Assembly (NCBI GenBank): GCA_002256435.1
Contig: NKJC01000006.1
Span: 223,775-287,774 of the forward strand
Source: Chitinophagaceae bacterium BSSC1
GTDB lineage: Bacteria > Bacteroidota > Bacteroidia > Chitinophagales > Chitinophagaceae
Length of the DNA stretch: 64,000 nucleotides
Reading direction: 5' to 3'
The notes beneath the pieces are model-generated. The model was not told the origin of the DNA. It ran no database searches and saw only the letters and a list, made by a program, of their open reading frames with translations. The translations under genes were made by a program, and so were the position numbers. Positions 35,986 through 44,353 of this stretch are shown here, piece after piece (the first letter of the stretch is position 1; each line of letters starts with the position of its first letter).

Positions 35986-38232
35986 TTAGGCCTTCTTGTT
36001 TAACTCATTTATAAAAGGTTGGTGATAAAAACGCTTACCTGTGGCTTTGTACAATGCATTGGCCAAGGCTGCAAAAATGGGGGGAAACGGCGGTTCACCC
36101 AAGCCTGTTGGGTCAATATTATTTTGAACAAAATGCACGTCAATTTTTTTAGGCGCTTCTTTCATGCGAATCATTCGGTACTGATTCAAATTTTGCTGGG
36201 TAACAACACCCTTGTCAAATTTGAGCCCCCCAAATAAACTATTACCAATGCCGTCTACTACAGCACCTTCTACCATATTTTTAGCAGCGTCAGGATTTAC
36301 CACAATACCACAATCCAAGACGGAAACCACCTGCTCAATTACAGGCTGACCGCTTTTCATGCTAACATCAACCACGTGAGCAGCATAAGAATTATGACAG
36401 AAATAAGCCGCCACTCCCCTATGCGTTCCCTTGGGTGTAGCAGTCCACTTAGATTTTTCTTTCACCAATTCTAAGACGCCAATATATCTAGCGGCATCAT
36501 ATTCATTGTTTTTACCAACGGGGCTAGACTTGGCTTTTTTCAATAATTCAATTCTAAAATCAATAGGATCCTTGCCAATGGCATGTGCTAATTCGTCTAA
36601 GAAAGACTGCTCTGCAGAAGCAATAAAGTTTGACCTTGGTGCTCTAAAAGCGCCAATGGTAATATTGGATGGCAGTTCCCATCCTTCAGCCAAATAGTTG
36701 TCAAAAGCACCAGCAGGAAAACGATTCTCATGCACTGCGTGTTCAGGAATACCACCCCCTTTTATATGTATAGCAATGATATTGTTATTGGCATCTAGCG
36801 CTGCTTTGTAAGTAACTATATACGCTGGGCGATAGACACCATTGGTCATATCGTCTTCCCTAGTATAGATCAATTTTACGGGGGCTTTCATCTTCTTAGA
36901 AATCAAACCCGCTTCAATAATATAGTGACCATATGCCCTTCTACCAAAACCGCCACCCATGCGGGCCAGCTTCATTTCAATTTTGTCTGCAGGCACATCT
37001 AGGTTGGCTACAATGTTTTGCTTCATCATATCAGGGATCTGAATAGGCGCTACAAAAAACGCTTTCTCATCCGTGATATGCGCAAAGCAACTAATGGGCT
37101 CCATAGTATTGTGTGGCAAGAAGGGAGCAGAATAGGTTTTTTCTATGACTTTTTTGGCAGTTGCAAATGCCGCTTCAGGGTCGCCATCCTTTCTCAACAC
37201 CCTGGCTTTTTGCCCTTGTAGCTCCAACATTTTTTGCATGTGCTTGTCCGAGCTTTCTAGTCCAGCAGGAATAATGGTCTCTTCTTTTCTTCTACCAAAA
37301 TTAGTAACCATTTCTTTAGTCTCAACAATGGGTTCCCATTGCGCTACCACTTTTTTTCTGGCATTGATTACTTCCCAAGTGCTATTACCCACCACAACAA
37401 TCAAGTGATTAAATGTGCGGGTATCAAAGCCAGCACGCTCATATCCTTTCTTGTATACTTCAATATCAAACACGTCTTTGATGCCGGGCATTTTCTTGGC
37501 TTCCGTTGCATCAAAAGATTTTAACTGCATCCCAAAAGCGGGTGGGTGAATGGCCATGGCAATGAGCATACCTTCTACCTGATAATCCATGGTAAACAAA
37601 GACTTACCAGCAACAATCTTGGGGCCTTCTACATTTTTTTGAGGCTTGCCCACCAAATTATGTTCGCTTGATTTTTTCAAAACCGGATTGCTTGGCACTG
37701 GCAATTTAGAAGCAGCTTCTGCCAACGCCCCATAAGTGCTTGTTCTATTGCTGGCTTTGTGAATAACAGTTCCATTAGAAGCCGTTAGTTCTGCTACCGG
37801 TACATTCCACTGATTGGCTGCTGCTTGTAACAACATCCATTTAGCAGTAGCTCCTGCTTTTCTAAGTGGTCCCCAAGCAGAGCGGATAGACTGACTACCA
37901 CCCGTAAATTGGCTTTTGAATCTAGGTGTATCATAGTCACCCATTTCAACTGTAATTTTCTTCCAATCCACTTCTAATTCCTCTGCAATCAACATGGGAA
38001 GAGAGGTCATCACGTTTTGACCAAATTCTGGATTGGGAGACAAGATCTTGATTTGGTTATCGGGCAAAATTTTGATAAAGCCTGTGAGCTCTACCCAATC
38101 TTTGGCGCCAGTTGCCGCTCCCATTACTTCTGTAGGTTTTAAACTGGCCAACCAGCTAAAACCCAATAACATTCCACCACCGGAAATGGAACTCACTTTC
38201 AAGAATGACCTTCTGCTAGTTTTGTTTTCCAT
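35986..38232 (-). CDS. Molybdopterin subunit of an isoquinoline-oxidoreductase-like hydroxylase
   Basis: This 748-residue protein has a textbook Tat signal (SRRSFLKVSS followed by a Gly-rich hydrophobic stretch), so it should fold with its cofactor before export. It belongs to the xanthine-dehydrogenase superfamily, in the IorB-like branch that needs no FAD subunit. Visible motifs are GGGFGRR for the molybdopterin cytosine dinucleotide site, GAFRAPRSN and a C-terminal GEPPFPPIFAALANAL containing the catalytic-Glu region. It starts two bases after the iron-sulfur subunit ends. The substrate is probably an aldehyde or N-heterocycle; the sequence does not decide which. Confidence 0.9.
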   Translation of the reverse strand: MENKTSRRSFLKVSSISGGGMLLGFSWLASLKPTEVMGAATGAKDWVELTGFIKILPDNQIKILSPNPEFGQNVMTSLPMLIAEELEVDWKKITVEMGDYDTPRFKSQFTGGSQSIRSAWGPLRKAGATAKWMLLQAAANQWNVPVAELTASNGTVIHKASNRTSTYGALAEAASKLPVPSNPVLKKSSEHNLVGKPQKNVEGPKIVAGKSLFTMDYQVEGMLIAMAIHPPAFGMQLKSFDATEAKKMPGIKDVFDIEVYKKGYERAGFDTRTFNHLIVVVGNSTWEVINARKKVVAQWEPIVETKEMVTNFGRRKEETIIPAGLESSDKHMQKMLELQGQKARVLRKDGDPEAAFATAKKVIEKTYSAPFLPHNTMEPISCFAHITDEKAFFVAPIQIPDMMKQNIVANLDVPADKIEMKLARMGGGFGRRAYGHYIIEAGLISKKMKAPVKLIYTREDDMTNGVYRPAYIVTYKAALDANNNIIAIHIKGGGIPEHAVHENRFPAGAFDNYLAEGWELPSNITIGAFRAPRSNFIASAEQSFLDELAHAIGKDPIDFRIELLKKAKSSPVGKNNEYDAARYIGVLELVKEKSKWTATPKGTHRGVAAYFCHNSYAAHVVDVSMKSGQPVIEQVVSVLDCGIVVNPDAAKNMVEGAVVDGIGNSLFGGLKFDKGVVTQQNLNQYRMIRMKEAPKKIDVHFVQNNIDPTGLGEPPFPPIFAALANALYKATGKRFYHQPFINELNKKA

Positions 38233-38234
38233 GG

Positions 38235-38699
38235 TTATTTTTTTGACATGTTAGCTGCTGAATGAATGGCTTCTCTAATACGAACATAAGTACCACACCT
38301 ACAAATATTACCACTCATGAAATTGTCAATATCTGCATCTGTTGGATTGGGCTTTTGTTTAAGCAAGGCAGCCGCAGCCATGATTTGACCGGTTTGGCAA
38401 TAGCCACATTGTGCTACGTCAATATCTAACCAGGCTTTTTGTACAGGATGATCCCCATTTTCAGACAATCCTTCAATGGTAGTAATTTCTTGGGTAGCTG
38501 CTGCCGATACGGGCAATTGGCAAGACTTCATGGCCATGCCATTCATATGAACCGTACAAGCGCCACAGGCGCCTACGGCACAACCAAATTTGGTTCCCAC
38601 TAAATGTAAGTGATCACGCAATACCCAAAGTAAGGGAGTTGCAGGGTCCACGTCTACCGAATAGGTTTTGTGGTTGACTTTTAGGTTCATTTTTGCCAT
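38235..38699 (-). CDS. [2Fe-2S] subunit of the molybdenum hydroxylase
   Basis: This is a protein of about 154 residues. The longest frame starts at 38720, but the ATG at 38699 (MAKMNLKVN) gives a normal N-terminus. It has two iron-sulfur modules: GCAVGACGACTVHMNG, a plant-ferredoxin-like cluster, and CGYCQTGQ with CRCGTY, the helical cluster. It lacks its own signal, as is usual; it would ride out with the Tat-tagged large subunit. The two genes form a coupled pair on the minus strand. Confidence 0.92.
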   Translation of the reverse strand: MAKMNLKVNHKTYSVDVDPATPLLWVLRDHLHLVGTKFGCAVGACGACTVHMNGMAMKSCQLPVSAAATQEITTIEGLSENGDHPVQKAWLDIDVAQCGYCQTGQIMAAAALLKQKPNPTDADIDNFMSGNICRCGTYVRIREAIHSAANMSKK

Positions 38700-38728
38700 G
38701 GTATGCCGTTTAGATTGCACTAAATTAC

Positions 38729-39085
38729 TTATATCTTCTGACCAAAAGTAAGTAGGTTATTATCAGGATCAAGCAAGGAAAACTCCAATTGTCCCCAAGG
38801 TTTTGCTTGTAAAGGTCCATTGGGATGTATACTAACTTGATTATCTAATAGCGTTTGGTACAAGCCTCCAATATCATTGGTTCTAATATAGACCTGTCCA
38901 TAGTTGGTTGCAGGGTCTAAGTCTTTGTATTCAAAAAAATGAATCTCAATGCCGTCTTTTTCTACCATCAGGTAAGGCTTGAAATTTGGGTCTCCCAATT
39001 CTGTAAATCCCAATTGGTTTACATAATAATCCCTGCTAATGACTTTGTCACGCATGGGAAGTTTGGGGTTGATGGCGGTAAGCAT
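38729..39085 (-). CDS. VOC-superfamily (glyoxalase/bleomycin-resistance-like) protein
   Basis: This is a 118-residue single-domain protein with two beta-alpha-beta-beta-beta modules: MRDKVISRDYYVNQLGFTEL and KPWGQLEFSLLDPDNNLLTFGQ. Glu and His residues in the usual metal positions (EIHFFEY, LEF) are present. It resembles the bleomycin-resistance type, which sequesters drugs without catalysis, but many relatives have other roles. It is transcribed away from the sheath/Pvc16 chimera across 53 bases and lies 29 bases upstream of the [2Fe-2S] subunit. Confidence 0.85.
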   Translation of the reverse strand: MLTAINPKLPMRDKVISRDYYVNQLGFTELGDPNFKPYLMVEKDGIEIHFFEYKDLDPATNYGQVYIRTNDIGGLYQTLLDNQVSIHPNGPLQAKPWGQLEFSLLDPDNNLLTFGQKI

Positions 39086-39138
39086 ACTAACAATTTAAAC
39101 TATGGGTTGAAGCATTTAAATTAATTACATTTAGCCTT

Positions 39139-40017
39139 ATGAAGGAAAATAATTTACAAACGCCCGGGGTATATATTAATGAGATTAATGTTTTTGCAGC
39201 ACAGAACTATATTATTCAACCAGACAGTCTTGCAGTATTGGATAGTTTGGCATTTGAAATGAATCAATTTTTCAGGGCTAAATATTTAAATAAAGAGGAT
39301 TTAGTTATCATCCAGTTTCCAGTTGCAATAGACGGATCAACAGAGATAAATACTCAAAATAAAATTTTAATTTGTCCTATATCACTTGAACCAGGAAAAG
39401 CAACAAATAGCTTTAGTGGTTTTAGTTTATTAGTCATGTCAAATTTTGCCAATCCCCTTGAGTCATTAAAAATAATACAGGCCTGCGGCGATTTTTTAAA
39501 TTGGATAGCACCCAATGGAAAAGCTAATAACCTAAAAACAAATCAAGCTTTTAGTATACAAGCAACAGCAATGGATATGCAGTTGCAGCAACAAATTTTC
39601 CTAATGCTAGGCTGCCTTTACAAGCCCGCAATTTTATATAAAATACATTTCAAGGACGAAGATTTTACTAACTATTTGCAATTACCCAATCCAGGAGAAG
39701 TCAATCAAGAATTGATTAAAAATTGTCTTGAATCCGATATCAATAATTTATTAAATCAATTTGTGTTTGAACCAAATCATCAAGGTTCCTGGCTACATAT
39801 TAGATACTGGGCAAATAAAATATTAGATATTTATTGGAAAAGAGGGTTTTTAATTGGGAAAAATGCTGAAGATGCTTTTCAAGTTTCAATGGATATCAAT
39901 TCAACTATGACAGCGCAAGACTTAATGAATGGAACCCAAATCTTGAGTGTTAGAATTTGTTTAAAGGAAGCTGATTGGTTACAAATAAGTTTTACAAGAA
40001 CCGTTTCTACCACGTAG
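39139..40017 (+). CDS. Chimera: injection-system sheath ends around a Pvc16-like domain
   Basis: This is a 292-residue cytoplasmic protein of three parts. Residues 8-16 (TPGVYINEI) are the N-terminal motif of phage and contractile-injection sheath proteins. Residues about 30-172 resemble DUF4255/Pvc16, the tail-terminator protein (LAVLDSLAFEMNQFF, FSGFSLLVMSNF, KPAILYKIHF). Residues 204-289 are a sheath C-terminal domain (FVFEPNHQGSWLHIRYWANK, then AEDAFQVSMDINSTMTAQD). The large middle of a sheath is absent. No tube, baseplate or ATPase gene lies in the window. The frame is intact, so it is not obviously a remnant. A cap, adaptor or inhibitor of an injection system encoded elsewhere is possible. 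Confidence 0.8.
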   Translation: MKENNLQTPGVYINEINVFAAQNYIIQPDSLAVLDSLAFEMNQFFRAKYLNKEDLVIIQFPVAIDGSTEINTQNKILICPISLEPGKATNSFSGFSLLVMSNFANPLESLKIIQACGDFLNWIAPNGKANNLKTNQAFSIQATAMDMQLQQQIFLMLGCLYKPAILYKIHFKDEDFTNYLQLPNPGEVNQELIKNCLESDINNLLNQFVFEPNHQGSWLHIRYWANKILDIYWKRGFLIGKNAEDAFQVSMDINSTMTAQDLMNGTQILSVRICLKEADWLQISFTRTVSTT

Positions 40018-40023
40018 AGAATA

Positions 40024-40620
40024 CTACTGCAATTTTTTATTCTCGGTTAACTCCAAACTTTTAATGGCGCCTAATGGTGCAATTTTTACTGTTTTACTAC
40101 CCTTGGCTATATAGAAATAATAAACGCTATTAGTATTGATCAAATAGACTTCTTCTGATTCACCGCTATTATAATTGAGTTTGTTATTGTATTTAATATC
40201 TCCGGACTTGATCTTCTTAGCAATGATGGTGCCATTTCCTACACCCACTCCTAAGAAAAAGGACAATAAACCAAAAGCAATAAAATTAATGGCATGGTCT
40301 CTAAATACATTCTCTACTTCCTCCTTTGAGTAATCAGATTTTAGTTTCAAGGACTTTTGAATCCAGGCTTTGTGCCGATATTTTTTTAATAACATGGCGT
40401 ATCCATACATGCCAAAACAAAATCCAATAATACCAAACAAGAAAAGCGGATGAGAAGTCATGGTTGCAATAGGACTAATCAAAATATCCATGATGGTGGA
40501 ATACTTGAGAATATTTATCCCAAGCATATAGTGAAAAACGCTTTCTTTAAAAAGACCAATCAATACTAAGTATAGGTATCCAAATGGGAGTAGCTTCTCT
40601 AGCTTATCAGTGTATTTCAT
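40024..40620 (-). CDS. Membrane protein of unknown function
   Basis: This 198-residue protein has three or four predicted helices (about residues 11-30, 40-55, 58-78 and 108-125) and a soluble C-terminal part with beta-strand pattern (NSVYYFYIAKGSKTVKIAPLG). A charged cytoplasmic loop (KKYRHKAWIQKSLKLKSDYS) separates the last two helices. I do not recognise a family. It converges with the sheath/Pvc16 gene, the stops lying six bases apart, and is transcribed away from nothing obvious upstream. No functional hint comes from its neighbours. Confidence 0.6.
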   Translation of the reverse strand: MKYTDKLEKLLPFGYLYLVLIGLFKESVFHYMLGINILKYSTIMDILISPIATMTSHPLFLFGIIGFCFGMYGYAMLLKKYRHKAWIQKSLKLKSDYSKEEVENVFRDHAINFIAFGLLSFFLGVGVGNGTIIAKKIKSGDIKYNNKLNYNSGESEEVYLINTNSVYYFYIAKGSKTVKIAPLGAIKSLELTENKKLQ

Positions 40621-40672
40621 GCATTAGGGATTTGCGCGATAAATATACGTAACCAAGGAATAGGACAAACAG

Positions 40673-42187
40673 CTATTGAAAAACCTTATGCCCTAGTTCT
40701 CTCCAGAACCCATCTTTTAGACCATCAAAATGATCAAGGGTTAAATCTTTTACTTGATCTAACACCAGATAAGCTGCATCTGAAGTTTTTTGTGCTTTAA
40801 TATTTCTAAAAGTTGCTCCTGTTACTTGGTCTAAGATAAATACGGGTCTGTGGTCAGGTTTCAGGAACTCCACGCTAACATCGCGCAGCAAAATATTGTT
40901 CACGTGTCTAATAAAAAAACCATAAGCAGGAATCACCCCAAATTTATTGGGATCAGGATAGCGCTTTTCAAATTCGGGAACATGAATGGTATCAAGGTCT
41001 TTGGCTGCTCCCCCTTTGTAATAAAGGTGAATATTGCTCAATTCCACTTTGGCAATATCATGACCAGGAATGCCACTGATAATGGAGGCAGAACTATCAT
41101 CAACAGCATTATAGACATTTACGTTGCTGATGCTAATTCTTTGTGCTTGTCCAATCACCAAACTATCGGGTCCACGCATACGCGCACCCAGTCTAATAAA
41201 AAAAGGTGAGTTGGTTACATCCCGCATGGTAATATTGCTGATAGTTACGTCTTCTAACAATGCGCCATCAACAGACTCCAAAGCCAATCCTCTGCAATGG
41301 TCAAAGACACAATTAGAGATGGATATATTTTGAAAACCACCATTGGATTCTGTGCCCATTTTAATTCTACCCGTTGGCGCTTTACGATAGTCTTTTTTGT
41401 AAGTTCCATCTAAGACAGATCCTTCAAAATAGCCACTCACAATACAATTGGTAATGGTCACATTTTTGGTGGGTCTAGGATAACCCAAGGCAAAACTGCT
41501 TTTTAAACAGATAGCGTCATCGCTAGGAGAATTAATGGTACAGTTAGACACGTGTACCCATTGACAACAGTCTATATCCATGCCATCTCTGTTGGTATCC
41601 ATGGTAATATGGTCAATGGTCAGGTGGTCTACTCCCGTTGCTAGAATCCCAAACCAACCTCCGTGTTTGATGATAATATCGCGCAGCAATACATTGCGGC
41701 AGTTTTTGAGTGCTATAGATTTATTGGCATAATTGTTTCCACCTTTTACTTCTCCACCCAATAATCCCCTACCCCAAATGGTACCACCTTGAATAGAAAC
41801 GTTGTGCAGGTTTTCACCCCAGATGAGGCTATTGTGAAAACGGTTATGCCCAATATCTGTAAACTTATCAATACTTGCACTGATGCTTGGTTCAATGGCA
41901 TCATATTCAGCAGAGTCAATTTTAGAAGCGGCAATAATGGTAGCTGCGCCATCTAAAAGCAATGTGATATTGCTTTTCAAACGAATAGAACCAGTGAGGT
42001 AATTACCCGCTGGAAAATAAACAGTTCCCCCACCCTTGGCTGCGGCAGCTTCAATAGCAGCATTAATAGACTTGGTGTCAAGGTCTTTGTCATTGCCTTT
42101 AGCACCATAAGCTATAACGTTATAGTAACTGGTTTGGCCGCTGGCCGATAGTACAAAACATAATAAAAGGGGGAAAAGAAATTTCAT
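40673..42187 (-). CDS. GH28 polygalacturonase-like hydrolase
   Basis: This is a secreted protein of about 504 residues. The ATG at 42187 (MKFLFPLLLCFV) starts a clean signal peptide, so the 43-residue extension from 42316 is rejected. Right-handed parallel beta-helix family GH28 is shown by YGAKGNDKDLDTKSINAAIE near the start, NRDGMDID, SDDAICLKS (the catalytic Asp pair) and GRIKMGTESNGG. The GHG motif of classic polygalacturonases is missing and GTE stands near its place, so the substrate may be rhamnogalacturonan or another pectic side region. With the PL4-type lyase it supports pectin use. Confidence 0.88.
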   Translation of the reverse strand: MKFLFPLLLCFVLSASGQTSYYNVIAYGAKGNDKDLDTKSINAAIEAAAAKGGGTVYFPAGNYLTGSIRLKSNITLLLDGAATIIAASKIDSAEYDAIEPSISASIDKFTDIGHNRFHNSLIWGENLHNVSIQGGTIWGRGLLGGEVKGGNNYANKSIALKNCRNVLLRDIIIKHGGWFGILATGVDHLTIDHITMDTNRDGMDIDCCQWVHVSNCTINSPSDDAICLKSSFALGYPRPTKNVTITNCIVSGYFEGSVLDGTYKKDYRKAPTGRIKMGTESNGGFQNISISNCVFDHCRGLALESVDGALLEDVTISNITMRDVTNSPFFIRLGARMRGPDSLVIGQAQRISISNVNVYNAVDDSSASIISGIPGHDIAKVELSNIHLYYKGGAAKDLDTIHVPEFEKRYPDPNKFGVIPAYGFFIRHVNNILLRDVSVEFLKPDHRPVFILDQVTGATFRNIKAQKTSDAAYLVLDQVKDLTLDHFDGLKDGFWRELGHKVFQ

Positions 42188-42237
42188 GGCGCTTGGTTTA
42201 AGAAGATTCCACCAAGCTACAACCAATTGGATAAATT

Positions 42238-42729
42238 TTATTGATTTAAATACCAAATAGTTCCATTTAGGACTGTTGCAAAAGAAACCCATAACAGATA
42301 AGGCAGCAATAACCAAGCAGCCAATTTGGAAATTTTTGAAAACTCAAAGATGGTTAAACAAATAAAGAATAGCATCAACACAATATCAATCAGTGCTAAC
42401 AGACTAGAATGAAAATTAAAAAAGAGGATACTCCACCAAAAATTCAAAAAGAGTTGGATGGAAAAATACATCAAGGCTTTTGTTTTCATGTTGATTGGAA
42501 AAAGTGATTTCCAAACCAACCAAGCGGAAATTCCCATCAATAAATACAAAACCGTCCAAACAGGGCCAAACAAATAACCAGGAGGATTCCATGAAGGTTT
42601 TAGTAATGCATCAAACCAAGGGTTATTGGCAACACCGGCCAATAATCCACTAATAATTCCTACACTCTCACATAGTAAGATGGTGAGTACCAATTTTCTT
42701 CCGCTAGTTAATTGCATGCCAAGTATCAT
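42238..42729 (-). CDS. tspO: TspO/MBR-family tryptophan-rich membrane protein
   Basis: This is a protein of about 163 residues with five membrane helices. The ATG at 42729 is preferred over 42816, as it avoids a long overlap with the NADH-dehydrogenase remnant. Signature segments are PSWNPPGYLFGPVWTVLYL, SIQLFLNFWWSILFF and LLPYLLWVSFATVLNG. TspO proteins bind porphyrins and other tetrapyrroles or steroids in the membrane and take part in stress and oxygen responses; the precise ligand here is not known. It follows the broken ndh gene by eight bases, so they were probably one transcript. Confidence 0.92.
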   Translation of the reverse strand: MILGMQLTSGRKLVLTILLCESVGIISGLLAGVANNPWFDALLKPSWNPPGYLFGPVWTVLYLLMGISAWLVWKSLFPINMKTKALMYFSIQLFLNFWWSILFFNFHSSLLALIDIVLMLFFICLTIFEFSKISKLAAWLLLPYLLWVSFATVLNGTIWYLNQ

Positions 42730-42737
42730 GATACAAT

Positions 42738-44213
42738 TTATGCTTTGTTTTTGGAATGAAGGTTTGGAAATAACAGTGCCAGTGATTGCTGGTGCGTAAT
42801 GTATTTGTAAATCCAATTAATAAAAACCACAATCCTATTTTTAAAACCAATCAACAAAAACAAGTGCAAGGTCATCCAGATCAGCCACGCAAAGAATCCA
42901 CGAAAACTCAAATGGGGCTTGGCCAAATCAACCACGGCTTTGTTTCTTCCAACGGTAGCCATACTGCCTTTGTTGGTATAGTGATAAGGAACTAAAGGTT
43001 TGTTTTGGGTTAGCCGTAAAAAATTATTGGCCAAATTTACAGATTGGTCAATGGCTACACTGGCTAGTTGTGGATAGCCTCTGGGAAATCCATCCGATGC
43101 CATTAAAGCCACATCGCCCAAGGCATAGACATTGTTTGTGCCAATTACTTTGTGAAACGCATCCGTTGGTATTTGACTGGATTTGGAGACAAATTCTGGG
43201 GCCATTCCTTGTGGCACATTCCCCTTAACACCTGCAGCCCAAATGACAAAGGTTGATTCCAATATATTTCCATCTTGTAATAACAGTTGTCTACCATTGT
43301 ATTCTTTAACCATGGTATTGAGCATGACCGTAACGCCTAATTTTTCTAAATACGCTTTGGCTTTTGCTGATGAGGCTGCTGTCATTGCTCCTAATAATTT
43401 TGCAGAGCCTTCTAAGAGGTAAATATGCATTTCAGCAAAATTCAACTCAGGATATTACAATGGCAAGGTATCCGTTTTCATCTCTGCCAAAGCCCCACTT
43501 AACTCAACTCCAGTTGGCCCACCACCAACAATGACAATGGATAATAATTTTTGGGCCTTTAAACTATTGGCCGTAATAGCATTTTCAAAATGTGTTAGCA
43601 AAGTATTTCTAATTTGCAAAGCTTCCCAAGTGCTTTTCATAGGAAAGCTAAACTGCTCAATGTCCGTATTGCCAAAATAGTTGGTCACTGCTCCTGTAGC
43701 AATCACCAAGTAATCATAGGTAAAATTTCCGTTGGTAGTAATTACCTGATGATTGGATGCATCTATTTGGGTTACTTCTGTAACTCTAATAGATACATTC
43801 TTGCTTTTTTGAAAAATATTGCGGAGTGGAAAAGAAATATTACTGGCGTCTAAATTGGCCATGGCCACTTGATAAAACAGTGGTTGAAATTGGTGGTAGT
43901 TGTTTTTATCAATTAAAGTAATGCAATAATTGGAATGGTTGTTTAAGGTTCTAGCCAGTTTTAAACCCGCAAATCCAGCGCCAATGATGACTATTTGTTT
44001 TTTGGCGTTTTGGGTATTTTGGGCATAGCCTGCGGCGATGGATTGTAAGCTGTTGTTATATTCAGCAAGTGTGGTTGCATTAATCTGCGGATCTTCCACA
44101 GATGGAATGGTCACCGTCATTTCATCTGCAAACTTGGACAATTCAGGATAGTTCTCCTGAATATTAGCCGTAGTCTCCAGTATCTCCTTATTTAATTCCT
44201 CCTTGGTTTTCAT
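42738..44213 (-). pseudogene. ndh: NADH dehydrogenase (type 2) interrupted by an in-frame stop
   Basis: Two parts in the same frame, 43455-44213 and 42738-43454, together make a type-2 NADH:quinone oxidoreductase. The first holds the FAD site IGAGFAGLKLA and NADH site VGGGPTGVELSGALAEMK. After DTLPL comes TAA (43455-43457), then YPELNFAEMHIYLLEGS and the rest, with FAD site YALGDVA. Homologues read straight through here, so a single substitution such as GAA to TAA explains the break; no bases are lost. The first 65 residues before the FAD site are an extra domain resembling a small stand-alone Bacteroidota protein (MKTKEELNKEIL, then MTVTIPSVEDPQIN). A sequencing error is an alternative. Confidence 0.8.
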
Positions 44214-44353
44214 GGGCAGTATTATGCCCTACAAAAATGAATGAAACCAATAGTAAAGAATTACACAGTTCTAAGTCTGTGTTATATAATTCGCGTAGAA
44301 AGCATATTTTAAGATGTATTATTAAGGTTCAAGACGCCGCTTTAAAAGTGGAA

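Noticed and set aside
40017..40042. Hairpin between the sheath chimera and the convergent membrane gene
   Set aside because: The seven-pair arms lie partly inside the minus-strand coding sequence and have a long AT-rich loop, too weak to call a terminator.
42738..43445. Frameshift as the cause of the split NADH dehydrogenase
   Set aside because: Both halves are in the same reading frame (44213 minus 43445 is a multiple of three), so it is a nonsense codon, not a frameshift.
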